Of a stretch of 64,000 nt of DNA, positions 37,438 through 47,860 are shown in pieces; the first letter of the stretch is position 1, and each line of letters starts with the position of its first letter. The notes below the pieces were generated by a model, which saw only the letters and a program-made list of their open reading frames with translations, had not been told where the DNA came from and ran no database searches. The DNA is from Diplonema japonicum. Its lineage: Eukaryota > Euglenozoa > Diplonemea > Diplonemida > Diplonemidae. A program made the position numbers and the translations under genes. The stretch is taken from contig OZ025750.1 in assembly GCA_964019335.1 (NCBI GenBank), positions 62,001 to 126,000 of the forward strand, in the 5' to 3' direction.

Positions 37438-40260
37438 ATGCCCCGACTGCTAACCCTCCTTGCCATGACAGCAGCACTGCAAGGCAGCATGGCGCAGACT
37501 GTTGTAGGGAGGTATGCCTCCTCCGATGCCATTCAGTACGTCCTCCACCCCGATGGCGACATCGTGTACATAGCAGACGGCGCCAACGGTGTGAAAGTGG
37601 TGGAAATCAGCAACGTACCTAACTTTGTAGACCCTCCGGCAGCCACGGTGCTGCTCAAAACGCTTGTGGAAGTCAACGATGCACGTGCCCTTGCTATCGA
37701 GCCAAACGATGAATGGCTGTACGTGATAGGCAACGAAGGTATATTGTATGAATACGATCTGCGGCCCAAAACAGATCCCAAATACAAGACCCAGTCACTA
37801 CCCGATTCCTTTGGGGGAGCCACTGCTGTAACTATCCTGCCAGGTGGAAAAAAGGCATACACCTGCCATACAGGGGGCATAAGGGAATTCGACATCAGCA
37901 CCGCGAACGCACCTAGCACAACAACCTCGCAGGTCGCAGTAACCGCGTGTCACGACATGTATTTGGACACAGTGAAGGGTCGGCTGTATGCATTGGTCGA
38001 GACGGGAGCAACCCCATTGGAGTACATTGACATGTATGATATATTAGTCACGAGCTCTTCCCTTACGGCAACGGCATTCAGCCTACTGCCCGTTGCTGGT
38101 GTCTCCATGGCGGTGTCGCCAGATGGAGTGAACTGTTTCATCACTGCGACAGATAACTCGCTCGTTATTGTGGAGTGCCAGACAACTGGATCCCCAGTCT
38201 ACTCTGTGGGAACTATGTACCCCGGCCTCGCTGGCATCGCACGGCACCCTACGACTGACCGGACCTACGCCACCACCACAGATGGGCAGCTCGTCTGGTA
38301 CGATATGACACCTCCGGGTACCTTTGCTTTCGTGGGCTCTTCTATGTTCGGCGGAGTCGGGCAGAGGGGACTCGGCATCCACGGCCATTACCTCTACATG
38401 TGTATGGGGAGCTACGGGCTCGTCATCGTTGATACCGTTATGACACAGGCCCCAGACACTCCTTTCCCCGACACTCCGTTCCCTGACACTTCTGCCCCGT
38501 TAACTCCGTTCCCCGACACCTCTGCCCCATTGACTCCTTTCCCCGACACTCCTTTCCCTGACACTTCTGCCCCGTTGACTCCGTTCCCCGACACCTCGTC
38601 GCCCATGACACCTGCGCCCGACACTCCGTTTCCTGATACCTCCGCGCCAATGACTCCTTTTCCTGATACGCAAGCACCGGACACTCCGTTTCCTGATACT
38701 GATGCGCCGATGACACCGTTTCCTGATACGCAAGCGCCAGCAACACCATTCCCTGACACCCGGGCACCCATGACACCTGCTCCCGATACGCCCTTTCCTG
38801 ATACGCTTCCCCCTGACACACTTGTTCCAGATACGGATCCTCCCCTGACGGCTGCTCCTGACACACCAGCCCCCATTACGGCAGCTCCCGACACTATGGA
38901 ACCAACCCCTGCACCACGTACTTCTGCACCCGATACAACTTCTCCGAGAACAGCACCGCCTTCTACACCTCCGCCTGACACGCTAGCTCCGCAGACGGAA
39001 TCCCCAGCAGTGGTGAAGGAGGAACGGATCAACACAGCAGGGTCGGTGGCAGCAGTCACATCTGTTGCAGCGGCCGGTGCAGCGGCAGGGGCAGCAACAC
39101 GTCTCGTTGTCGTGAGCCAAGGGTGTCTCTTGAATGGGAAGCAGAAGCTTCCTCTCCCACTGCACCCGACACAGATGGAGGTGTGGGGGTCTGAGGCAGT
39201 GGGGCTGGTGATCGGGAACTTTTTAATAACCTTCGGGTTCACTGCCCTGTGCTTTGTGGTGCTGCAGGTGGCCACTCGTTGGGGCCCTGCGGTGATGCCG
39301 AGGTTATTAGAGGGCCTCGACACCCAAGGCTTGCTGCGGTTCCCTTCTGTTCCTCTGTTCGTGTTCCAGTTTCTGTACCAAGGGACCACACTCGGGTCAC
39401 TAAGCCTACTCGTGCAACCACCACACACAGGGGGCTTCCTTGTTGGGGCAGTGTCGATGTGTGTGTGCATCGCTGTTCCACTTTATGTGTTCCGTGTGAT
39501 GACACGCGACGTCCCTTGGGCAGGGGTGTACATGCCGGAGACAGACTGTGGGCAGGTTCGGGCCCTGTTCCTTGGCCCCGGTGAGTGGGTCTCCACATCC
39601 CCCATGAACCACTGGATAAACAGGTACGGGTCGGTGGTGCGGACCTACAGGCAGGAGGTGGTATGGTTCTCCATCATCGAGTTCTCGGCGAGTCTTGCGA
39701 TATCGGGGATACAGGCGGCGGAGACAGACACGTACACAGGGTGCGGGCACAAGAAGGTCTTCACAGCTATCATCTTCTTCATGGTATTTGCTGTGGAGGC
39801 GGTGGTGTGGCCCCATGCAAGGCCGAGAGACAATGTTCTCGACTTCACGATGATTGGCATGCAAGGGACAGCGATGCTCCTGATGTCAGTGGGGTACTAT
39901 GAGGGGACGACTGTTCATTGGACTTTCGATGTGGCTTCGGAGCTGCTCTTCTTGTCTGTGGTGGTGCTTCTTGTGAAGGTTGTGATGGATCTGTGCAGCG
40001 AAGGGTACATCTTCTTCTCGGGGAGGCGGCGGTTCTTGCAGGATGCGATGTTCACCGACCAACCCATCAGGACTACGATAAAACGGGATCCTACTTTTGC
40101 AAAACTACCCCCAACTCATAAGACTGTTGCGAGGGGAAAACGAGCGAGCCTGCCAATGTGGTGTTCTGACACCGAGTTCATGTCTGGTTCCCATATGTAT
40201 TCTAGAGGAGAGACCGAAAGCCCCGAAATGTTCTTGCCTAGTAACATCAGTAAGGTGTAA
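37438..40260 (+). CDS. Surface protein, LVIVD propeller / Thr-Pro stalk / 7-TM, member 3
   Basis: 940 residues from the ATG at 37438. The open frame runs further upstream, but only from a TTG inside the ankyrin gene, and 37438 gives a signal peptide (MPRLLTLLAMTAALQGSMAQ) identical to member 4. The propeller runs to about 335 with YVLHPDGDIVYIADGANGVKVVEI and FVGSSMFGGVGQRGLGI. The stalk at about 337-524 is dominated by TPFPDT and SAPMTP units. The membrane module has FLITFGF, like members 2 and 4, but PPHTGGFLVGAVSMCVCIAV, like members 5 and 6, so it is a mosaic. The tail contains GKRASLPMWCSDTEF, close to that of member 4. Confidence 0.85.
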   Translation: MPRLLTLLAMTAALQGSMAQTVVGRYASSDAIQYVLHPDGDIVYIADGANGVKVVEISNVPNFVDPPAATVLLKTLVEVNDARALAIEPNDEWLYVIGNEGILYEYDLRPKTDPKYKTQSLPDSFGGATAVTILPGGKKAYTCHTGGIREFDISTANAPSTTTSQVAVTACHDMYLDTVKGRLYALVETGATPLEYIDMYDILVTSSSLTATAFSLLPVAGVSMAVSPDGVNCFITATDNSLVIVECQTTGSPVYSVGTMYPGLAGIARHPTTDRTYATTTDGQLVWYDMTPPGTFAFVGSSMFGGVGQRGLGIHGHYLYMCMGSYGLVIVDTVMTQAPDTPFPDTPFPDTSAPLTPFPDTSAPLTPFPDTPFPDTSAPLTPFPDTSSPMTPAPDTPFPDTSAPMTPFPDTQAPDTPFPDTDAPMTPFPDTQAPATPFPDTRAPMTPAPDTPFPDTLPPDTLVPDTDPPLTAAPDTPAPITAAPDTMEPTPAPRTSAPDTTSPRTAPPSTPPPDTLAPQTESPAVVKEERINTAGSVAAVTSVAAAGAAAGAATRLVVVSQGCLLNGKQKLPLPLHPTQMEVWGSEAVGLVIGNFLITFGFTALCFVVLQVATRWGPAVMPRLLEGLDTQGLLRFPSVPLFVFQFLYQGTTLGSLSLLVQPPHTGGFLVGAVSMCVCIAVPLYVFRVMTRDVPWAGVYMPETDCGQVRALFLGPGEWVSTSPMNHWINRYGSVVRTYRQEVVWFSIIEFSASLAISGIQAAETDTYTGCGHKKVFTAIIFFMVFAVEAVVWPHARPRDNVLDFTMIGMQGTAMLLMSVGYYEGTTVHWTFDVASELLFLSVVVLLVKVVMDLCSEGYIFFSGRRRFLQDAMFTDQPIRTTIKRDPTFAKLPPTHKTVARGKRASLPMWCSDTEFMSGSHMYSRGETESPEMFLPSNISKV

Positions 40261-40505
40261 AAGTTCTTCTTCAGCTACAGATTTCTGGACCGCACCGCCG
40301 AGAAGGCGCACGGCTGCGGCAGGACACACCGTTCCCTTTCAACGATTCAGTGTAATGCATCCTCGCTCAGATGCCGTTCATGTAGCTCGCGGCAGATAGC
40401 CCCCCCGCAGAGTGTGAGTTTTCTTTATGAACTTCGAGCTCCCTCCCTCTCCCCACTGGGAAATTTTTATCAGGTTGTTTTTTTTTTTTTTTTTTTTTAA
40501 AGGTG

Positions 40506-40550
40506 TAACGAGTAATTTTACTAGGTAAAATACCGCTCGTGCGTATAAAA
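40506..40550 (+). repeat. ACTAGT-family element, partial copy
   Basis: TAACGAGTAATTTTACTAGG, then AAAATACCGCTCGTGCG, matching the central part of 7945-8057 and 60259-60372. The ends are missing. Confidence 0.5.
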
Positions 40551-40638
40551 AAAAAAAAAAAAAAGAGTAGTGGTAGCATGTAGTACCTATCTAAGGATTC
40601 GATACCGTGTTCGCAAAACAAATGCTAAGCACCTCTCT

Positions 40639-40676
<38 letters not shown>

Positions 40677-41201
40677 TTTGTGCAATGAAGCGGGGAAAGA
40701 AGAAAAAAAAAAGATCTTTTTTTTTTTTTTTAACCCTGCTTTCTTTTTTTTTTATTATTCTTCATTTGCGACGCTACGCTATTTTCCCTTTTCTTTTTTT
40801 TAGACGCGGGAGACCGTTTCAAAAAAACAGGAACCTCCTTTATCTCTTTTTTGTGACACACCAAAATGTGAATGTCTGTATTTTTGTTCATTCTCTCTCC
40901 TTGTTTTCTTTTTTTTTTCTTTAGGAAGAAGAAGAGTTGGTTTTTCTCCCCTCCCCCCCACCCTCCCTCTTCTTTCCATACCTTCATTCTTACATAACAA
41001 ATACACCTATTAACTGCTTCTGCAGAAGCAGTTGGGTGTATAAGGGTTAAAAGAAGGGGGAAAAAAGTTTCCTTTCAGTTGTTTTTCTTTCTTTTTTCTT
41101 TTTTTTTTTTTTTTTTTTAATTTACCCTTCTCATTTTCTTTCCTTTCTCTCTCCAGTGATTTCATATTTTAAAAAAGAAGAAGAAAAAAAAAATAGCTAT
41201 T

Positions 41202-41915
41202 TACTGCCAACAAGTAATGACTTTACCGTTACCTCGAGGTTCCGCATTTTACCGTCGAGGGCCCGCAGGGCCCGAGATGGTAAAATGCGGAACCGAGAGG
41301 TCGGTAAAGCATTACTTGGCGGTAGGTAAGTGGTTTTATTTCACGACACTCTGAAATTACTTCACCACGAGGGGCACAACAGGGTGACAAGGGGTACAAC
41401 AAGAGAGGGGTTACAAAGGTTACAATACAAGTTGTTTTTCCTCCTTTTGTTGACTAAGAGCTGCCGCTGTCGCTGGCATTGCCACTGTCACCATCTCTAA
41501 TCAGGCCTTCATACCTAGCGCGGCCGCTGGCTCCTTTTTTTCTGCTGCTTCGGTATTTTTGAAGTCTTTTGGGGTGCTTGGGTAAGCTGACTAAGTTACC
41601 CTTACCCACAGAAGAGTTACCCACAGAAACTGGGAACAAGGCCTAGCGGCAAAAGTAGCAACTTGGAACTGAGCCGAGGCAAAAGTTGGCCAATTGAGCT
41701 GAACCTGGGGGGAAATAGCAAACTGAGAGGAAAAAGTAGCCCCACTGGGAACCGAACCGAGGCAAAAATTGGCCTACCGAGCATATTATTTAACGGAAAC
41801 CCCCTATTACTTCACGGAAAACAGGCCATTATTTCACCGTGAAGTAATGAGATTTAGCGTGAAGTAATGGGCCCCCCAGTGCGTGAAGTAATTTCTGAAG
41901 AGTGAAATAAAAAAA
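41202..41915 (+). mobile_element. ATTTCAC-family element with terminal hairpin, copy 1
   Basis: 41202-41328 is a strong hairpin: TACTGCCAACAAGTAATG... pairs with ...CATTACTTGGCGGTAGGTA, and CGGTTCCGCATTTTACC is repeated in inverse orientation. A body follows, opening with TTTTATTTCAC (about 41332) and ending GAAGAGTGAAATAAAA (about 41896-41914), again inverted. The right 110 bp (CTATTACTTCACGG...GTGAAATAAAA) are identical to 61664-61767. Copies at 52505, 60465 and 61345. Confidence 0.7.
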
Positions 41916-42439
41916 AAAAAACAAATGAGTGAATAAAGGGAGGGGGGAAAAGAAGAATCTCTTTTTGTTGTGCGCTCTGTAGGTGTTCACCCACCCCCAC
42001 TCCCCAAGCCTTATGCAACAAGATGTTGATGGGGCTAAACAAATCTGTGGCTTTTTCCCTATCTTTTTTACCACCGCTTTTTCGTAGGCGGTGATAGTAG
42101 TGGTTACATCAGATGAACGTGTGTCTTTGTGTCTATTTTTTAGGCGTCCTGCGCATAACGCCACAGGTACCCTTAAATGTCTCTCTCTTTTTCTTTTTTT
42201 TTTCTTTTGTAAAGCTTGTGCACTCTCATAACCAAGTACAACGGTGCACGGACCACAGGCCCAGGGCAAGTACATCTGGTGTACCAGCTCTAGAATCCAG
42301 TTATTTTCCATTTTTTCAATAGTGTGTGTGTGGGCTTGTCGTTACGGGCCCTCCACTGCATCGTCACAATCTACCATGCTACGATGTTTTTTGAAGCATC
42401 TTTTTTTTTTCAAATGAAACAACGGTCGTTCTTTCTGTT

Positions 42440-42490
42440 TTTTTTTTTTTTTTTTCTCCTTTTTTTTTTTTCTTCTTCCTATTTCACTAG
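42440..42490 (+). promoter_or_regulatory. Long pyrimidine tract and AG before the UBL-ankyrin gene
   Basis: Fifty almost pure pyrimidines ending CCTATTTCACTAG, AG at 42489-42490, 181 bp before the ATG at 42672. The leader in between contains short upstream ATG frames. Confidence 0.4.
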
Positions 42491-42671
42491 TACCCGCAAA
42501 CCCGTCGTGTGTGTGGTCTCCGATGCTGTCATCGTTGCCGTTGCCTTCTTGTTTTCTTGTGCAAGCCGCTCGACTTCTCTTTGTGCTTGCTGTTGATATA
42601 CCGTGCCTGGCAACAAAACCGTCTATAACCCCTTTGGTAACAAACAAACATAAAAGAAGGAAAAAAACACC

Positions 42672-43526
42672 ATGTCTGTCAGCCTATGTGTCAGGCTGCC
42701 CTCACAAGAGGCCATCGCGGTCGAAGCAGGTGGGGGAGACAGCATCGAGGTGCTGAAGGCACGTATTGCTGAATTGAAAGGCTACGACATTGGTAGCATT
42801 TCACTAACATTCGAAGATGAGAAGCTGAAGGAAGGCAACAAGGTGTGCGACTACCCCTTTGAGGATCAGAGCGAGGTGGTGGTGGTCCTGGGCAGGAAAC
42901 AAGCCGCCCTCTTGGCACTGGACACAATGAAGTGGACAACAAGAACAAGGCGCGTAGCACAGGCAACAATGAATCTGGAAGACGAGGAGCGGTTCGTGGC
43001 AGCGTTGGAGCTGATGCACGATGCCGACCTCCTTGATGCAGAGGTGGACAAGCTGCTGTGGTGTGCAGTTACTTCGCATAAGTTGAAGGTAGTTGAGGCT
43101 ATCTTGTCCCGCGGCATGGTCGACACAGAGAAGACGTTGTTCATGAACCCTGTTCACGAAGCGGCAAGTATGGGGCTTGAGGATGCTCTTCGCATTCTGC
43201 TGCGGTACATGAAGACCGTCCCTTTGAACCACCACAGAGCGACCCCTCTTCATGTGGCTGCAAGTAGAGGCAATAAGCGTATCACAGAGATTCTGATCGA
43301 TGCTTGGCCAGCTCAGGTGAACATGCGTGACCTCGACAATGAAACGGCTCTTCATTGTGCTGCGGGGCTCGGGCACAAACGCGTCGTTCGGGTCCTCTTG
43401 GACAGGGGCGCCGACCCGTCAGCGAAGGCGAAGGACGGTTCCACCCCCGCCTCCGTGGCGTGCAATAAGAACAGGAACTTCTGTCCTTCCTTCGCAAGGT
43501 TTATTGAATCGTACTCATCGCTGTGA
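42672..43526 (+). CDS. Ubiquitin-like domain fused to ankyrin repeats
   Basis: 284 residues. Residues 1-78 fit a ubiquitin-like beta-grasp: hydrophobic first strand (SVSLCVRLP), helix IEVLKARIAELKG, strand ISLTFEDEKL, then SEVVVVLG as last strand. No di-Gly end is present, so it is a built-in UBL rather than a conjugated modifier. Residues about 95-280 are ankyrin repeats, with clear ones at NPVHEAASMGLED, ATPLHVAASRGNK, ETALHCAAGLGHK and STPASVACNKNRN. Inference: an intracellular adaptor tying a bound partner to ubiquitin readers or the proteasome. It precedes surface gene 4 in the same way the plain ankyrin gene precedes surface gene 3. UBL call moderate, ankyrin call sure. Confidence 0.8.
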   Translation: MSVSLCVRLPSQEAIAVEAGGGDSIEVLKARIAELKGYDIGSISLTFEDEKLKEGNKVCDYPFEDQSEVVVVLGRKQAALLALDTMKWTTRTRRVAQATMNLEDEERFVAALELMHDADLLDAEVDKLLWCAVTSHKLKVVEAILSRGMVDTEKTLFMNPVHEAASMGLEDALRILLRYMKTVPLNHHRATPLHVAASRGNKRITEILIDAWPAQVNMRDLDNETALHCAAGLGHKRVVRVLLDRGADPSAKAKDGSTPASVACNKNRNFCPSFARFIESYSSL

Positions 43527-43815
43527 GCATGCTGATGAAAGGGGGGCGGGGGGGGCTATATGCTTGGTTTCTTCCACCTTTCTTAGGGGTGGCTTTTCTT
43601 TGTTGGGAACAGAACAAAAAGAAAAAACTGCCCTCTTTTTTTCTAACAAGGTAATTGCAAAAACTATCCGCCGGCTCTGTTTTTTTTTTTTTTTTTTTTT
43701 TCAATCCTCGTCCCCCCGCCCCCCCTCTCTCTTTCACTAACCATGGTCATGCCGGTTTCTCTTCGGTGACGTTTTTTATTTCATTTACAAAGCACAGCAA
43801 CCTACCACCGCGCGG

Positions 43816-43853
<38 letters not shown>

Positions 43854-43927
43854 CAACATAGCTTTAAAAAAAAAAAAAGAAATTTCATCTCAGGGGCGCA
43901 GTGGAAGGGGAAACCGGGGTGTGGAAA
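43527..43927 (+). promoter_or_regulatory. Spacer and leader of surface gene 4
   Basis: Contains poly-T runs at about 43679-43700 and 43818-43853. The second is followed by CAACATAG (AG at 43860-43861), then an A-rich leader of 66 bp to the ATG. Nothing else recognised. Confidence 0.45.
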
Positions 43928-46900
43928 ATGCCCCGACTGCTAACCCTCCTTGCCATGACAGCAGCACTGCAAGGCAGCATGGCGCAGACTGTTGTAGGGA
44001 GGTATGCCTCCTCCGATGCCATTCAGTACGCCCTCCACCCCGATGGCGACACCGTGTACATAGCAGACGGCGCCGACGGTGTGAGAGTGGTGGACGTAAC
44101 CAACGTCCCAAATGTGGCAGACCCAGGGGCAGCGACGACCTTAAAGAAAACCCTTGCCATAAACGCTCGAGCAGTGGCAATAGACAGCAAAGAGAAAGCC
44201 CTGTACGCCATAGGCATTAAGGGAATTCTGTACAAGTACGACATCAGCACGAAGATGGATCCCAAGCTCACAGGAGAATCAGCAGTGAACCCCCAAGGTG
44301 CTGGCGTTGCAGTGGTACTTATCCCCGGTGAAGTAAGAGTGTTCACCTGCCATGCCACGGGGATATCTGAGTACCACGTCAAGGGCGTGGCAATACCTTC
44401 TCTTGAGTCATCCGCGATCTCCGTTTCGGTCTGCCACGACATGCACATGGACGTCGCTAACAGGAGACTTGCTGTCTTGTCTGAACAGAATTCATATTTC
44501 TGGGTCGAATCATATGGGATCCGTGCTCTTGGCCCGAACGAACTGCTTGCGTACCCCTTGTACTCCCGGCTACCCTCTGAGGGTGTCTCTCTCACGGTGT
44601 CCACAGATGGCCTGCACAGTTTCGTCACAACAGTCGTCAAGTCCTTCGTCGCTGCAGAGATCGACAGTAAGGGCGGTGCTACTGGTGAAGAGTCCACGAC
44701 CTTCCCCGGCCTCGCTGGCATCGCACGGCACCCTACGTCTGACCGGACCTACGCCACCACCACAGATGGGCAGCTCGTCTGGTACGATATGACACCCCTC
44801 AGCACCTTCACCTCTGTGGGCTCCTTTTCGGTAGGCGGGGTCGGGCAGCGAGGGCTGGGCATCCATGGCAACCTCCTCTACATATGCACGGGGAGCTCTG
44901 GGCTCGCTATCGTTGACATGGAAATGACACTTGCGCCGATGACACCAGCACCTCCACCTCCAACAACTGCCCCTGATACCTCCGCACCCAATACTCCAGC
45001 TCCTGCGACCACAGCACCTATGACACCTGCCCCTGATACATCAGCACCCGATACCCCCGCTCCTGACACCCCATCACCGATGACACCTGCTCCTGATACA
45101 CTAGCACCCCTGACATCAGCACCTGATACATCAGCACCCGATACTCTTGCTCCTGACACCCTAGCACCAATGACACTAACTCCTGACACACTGGTACCTG
45201 ATACTCCAGCACCTGATACTCCCGCTCCTGCCACCCCAGCACCAATGACACCTGCTCCTGATACACCTGCACCCGATACCCCCGCTCCTGACACTCCATC
45301 ACCGATGACACCTGCTCCTGACACACCGGTACCTGATACTCCAGCACCCGATACTCCCGCTCCTGCCACCCCAGTACCAATGACACCTGCTCCTGTTACA
45401 TCAGCACCCAATACTCCCGTTCCTGACACCCCAGCACCTCTGTCACCTGCTCCTGATACCCAAGCACCTTTGACGCTGTCTCCTGAGACCCCCGTTCCTG
45501 TAACACCAGCACCGGTGACACCGTTCCCTGTCACCCAGGCACCTAGTAGTTCAGCACCCGAGACGCTTCCACCAATTACAACTTCACCCAGCACATCAGC
45601 ACCTTTAACCGCCGCGCCTAGTACGCTTGCCCCTCCCACTCTGACACCTGGTATCCCTACGACACCAGCTCCTGGTACTGCCACCCCCACGGCAGCACCA
45701 CACACAACCGCACCAAGCACGCAAGCGCCTGAAACACCTGCCCCCGATACTCGTGCCCCGGCAACGATGTCTCCGGCAACAGCCGCGCCTGCTACAGCCG
45801 CCCCTGCAACTCCTGCACCGGCTACCTGGAGTCCTGGCATCCCCACTACCCTTGTGCCCCCAACAGCCGTTCCAACATTGGCCCCCCCCACAGCCACACC
45901 TACAACGGCACCTGCTACAACGGCACCCGCCACAATTGCCCCTGCAACTCTCGCCCCCCCAACAGCTATTCCTGACACACAGGCGCCAGAGACTTCTGCT
46001 CCGCGTACTGCAGCACCTAAAACTGCGGCCCCACCGAGTACTTCTCCAACCACTGAGATTCCTGCAACAACAGCACCTCGCACAAGGACAGAAGCGCCTA
46101 GCACAGCAGCACCAACCACCTTGGTTCCAAGATCCAAGGTGCCTGACACTCCTGTTCCAATGCAAGCCACAATGGCACCAAGTACTGAACAACCTGCAAG
46201 TGCTGCGACCCTTGTACCGCCTCCTACAACACCTCCGCTGACAGCTACGCCAACAGCAGTTCCGGAGACAGAAGCACCGGCAGTGGTGAAGGAGGAGCAG
46301 ATCAACACAGCAGGGTCGGTGGCAGCAGTCACATCTGTTGCAGCGGCCGGTGCAGCGGCAGGGGCAGCAACACGTCTCGTTGTCGTGAGCCAAGGGTGTC
46401 TCTTGAACGGGAAGCAGAAGCTCCCTCGTGCACTGCACCCGACACAGATGGAGATCGCAGGGTCTGAGGCAGTGGGGCTGGTGATCGGGAACTTTTTAAT
46501 AACCTTCGGGTTCACTGCCCTGTGCTTTGTGGTGCTGCAGGCGATGTCCCGATGGGGCCCTGCGGTGATGCCAAGGTTCCTTGCAAGCCTCGACACCCAG
46601 GGCTTTCTTCGCTTCCCCTCCGCACCTCTGTTCGTGTTCCAGCTTCTGTATCAAGGGACCACACTCGGGTCACTGAACCTTGTCGTGCACCCACCTCATG
46701 TAGGGGGCTTCCTTGTGGGAGTGCTGTCGATGTGTGCGTGTGTCGTTGTCCCGCTGCTTGTGTTCCGTGTGATGGCACGCGACGTCCCTTGGGCAGGGGT
46801 GTACATGAATGAAGCCGGGTGCGGGCAGGTACGAGCTGCTGTCCTTGGCCCCGGTGAGTGGGTCTCAACGACCCCCATGAACCACTGGATAAACAGGTAC

Positions 46901-47518
46901 GGGTCGGTGGTGCGGACCTACAGGCAGGAGGCGGCATGGTTCTCCATCATCGAGTTCTCGGCGAGTCTTGCGATATCGGGGATACAGGCGGCGGAGACAG
47001 ACACGTACACAGGGTGCGGGCACAAGAAGGTCTTCACGGCTATCATCTTCTTCATAATATTGGTCTTGGAGGCGGTGGTGTGGCCCCATGCAAGGCCAAG
47101 GGATAATGTAACCGATTTTGTGATGCTTGGCATGCAAGGGGCAGCGATGCTCCTGATGTCAGTGGGGTACTATGAGGGGACGACTGTTCATTGGACTTTC
47201 GATGTGGCTTCGGACCTTCTGATGGCGTCTGTGGTGGTGCTTCTTGTGAAGGTTGCGATGGATCTGTGCAGCGAAGGGTACATCTTCTTCTCGGGGAGGC
47301 GGCGGACCCTACAGAATGTGATGTTTGATAGGGAAAAAGGTGATTTTCTTGAGCAAACAGAGATGAAGCCGCCACCGCCGTTCTCCGTTGCAAAGGGTAG
47401 GCGAGCAAGCCTGCCGATGTGGTGCTCAGACCCCGACTTTTTGAACATGACCCCCACCCGCTATGGCAGGGTGCGCTCATCTGCGTCACTAAAAAGGTCG
47501 AGTAGGGTTCACATCTAG
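43928..47518 (+). CDS. Surface protein, LVIVD propeller / Thr-Pro stalk / 7-TM, member 4
   Basis: 1196 residues, the longest member. The start at 43928 gives a signal peptide identical to member 3; an upstream GTG would add only nine residues. The propeller runs to about 333 with YALHPDGDTVYIADGADGV and GGVGQRGLGIHGNLLYICTG. The stalk is about 450 residues: ordered TPAPDTPAPDTPSPMTPAP blocks at 45000-45420, then increasingly irregular Thr/Pro/Ala sequence. The membrane module begins near 830 and differs locally from the others (RFLASLDTQGFLRF, MNEAGCGQVRAAVLGPGEW). The tail has GRRASLPMWCSDPDF, close to member 3. Same inferred role as the family. Confidence 0.85.
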   Translation: MPRLLTLLAMTAALQGSMAQTVVGRYASSDAIQYALHPDGDTVYIADGADGVRVVDVTNVPNVADPGAATTLKKTLAINARAVAIDSKEKALYAIGIKGILYKYDISTKMDPKLTGESAVNPQGAGVAVVLIPGEVRVFTCHATGISEYHVKGVAIPSLESSAISVSVCHDMHMDVANRRLAVLSEQNSYFWVESYGIRALGPNELLAYPLYSRLPSEGVSLTVSTDGLHSFVTTVVKSFVAAEIDSKGGATGEESTTFPGLAGIARHPTSDRTYATTTDGQLVWYDMTPLSTFTSVGSFSVGGVGQRGLGIHGNLLYICTGSSGLAIVDMEMTLAPMTPAPPPPTTAPDTSAPNTPAPATTAPMTPAPDTSAPDTPAPDTPSPMTPAPDTLAPLTSAPDTSAPDTLAPDTLAPMTLTPDTLVPDTPAPDTPAPATPAPMTPAPDTPAPDTPAPDTPSPMTPAPDTPVPDTPAPDTPAPATPVPMTPAPVTSAPNTPVPDTPAPLSPAPDTQAPLTLSPETPVPVTPAPVTPFPVTQAPSSSAPETLPPITTSPSTSAPLTAAPSTLAPPTLTPGIPTTPAPGTATPTAAPHTTAPSTQAPETPAPDTRAPATMSPATAAPATAAPATPAPATWSPGIPTTLVPPTAVPTLAPPTATPTTAPATTAPATIAPATLAPPTAIPDTQAPETSAPRTAAPKTAAPPSTSPTTEIPATTAPRTRTEAPSTAAPTTLVPRSKVPDTPVPMQATMAPSTEQPASAATLVPPPTTPPLTATPTAVPETEAPAVVKEEQINTAGSVAAVTSVAAAGAAAGAATRLVVVSQGCLLNGKQKLPRALHPTQMEIAGSEAVGLVIGNFLITFGFTALCFVVLQAMSRWGPAVMPRFLASLDTQGFLRFPSAPLFVFQLLYQGTTLGSLNLVVHPPHVGGFLVGVLSMCACVVVPLLVFRVMARDVPWAGVYMNEAGCGQVRAAVLGPGEWVSTTPMNHWINRYGSVVRTYRQEAAWFSIIEFSASLAISGIQAAETDTYTGCGHKKVFTAIIFFIILVLEAVVWPHARPRDNVTDFVMLGMQGAAMLLMSVGYYEGTTVHWTFDVASDLLMASVVVLLVKVAMDLCSEGYIFFSGRRRTLQNVMFDREKGDFLEQTEMKPPPPFSVAKGRRASLPMWCSDPDFLNMTPTRYGRVRSSASLKRSSRVHI

Positions 47519-47780
47519 CGTGGGTGAGAGCCTTCCCCACAGCTGTGGGGGTGACAGGTGTAAGAACTAACTTTCCGCCGTTTCCGTTTGCATGTGACAT
47601 TTTGACTTTTTTTTTTGTCTCATGCATTGTCTTTTCTTTTTTCAAACGAATTTTTTTTTTCTTCTTCCCCCTCCCCCTCCACATCCTTCTATGGGACGTT
47701 GAGACACAAGAGGAGCCTTTCTTTAAGAGGGCCCTTTTCTTTCTTTTTTTTTTCTTCTTTTTTTTTTTCTTTTTTTTTTC

Positions 47781-47860
47781 AAAAACGAGTCTTTGACTTG
47801 TCTAAACAAAAGGGGAACGTTGGCAACGTGTTTCTCCAGGTTTTACCCGGCACGTACAAG
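47781..47860 (+). repeat. 80-bp GACTTGTCTAAACAAAAG repeat, copy 1
   Basis: AACGAGTCTTTGACTTGTCT, then AAACAAAAGGGGAACGTTGG, CAACGTGTTTCTCCAGG and TTTTACCCGGCACGTAC. Preceded by a long pyrimidine run as in the other copies. Confidence 0.65.

Larger units (their letters stand above)
40261..42671 (+). other. Spacer with MITE-like elements and fold-back repeats
   Basis: No confident gene. It holds a partial ACTAGT-family repeat (40506-40550), poly-T/A runs (40478-40498, 40548-40564, 40641-40673), a perfect-looking hairpin near 41015-41040 (CTGCTTCTGCAGAAGCAG), the hairpin-plus-body element at 41202-41915, and a long pyrimidine tract ending TTCACTAG at 42490. A minus-strand 61-residue frame at 41454-41639 (ends GDSGNASDSGSS) lies inside the repeat; I do not consider it a proven gene. 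Confidence 0.5.

Noticed and set aside
41454-41639. 61-residue minus-strand frame as a gene
   Set aside because: It sits inside a repeat element and is Ser/Gly/basic-rich; there is no leader or homolog in the window to support it.
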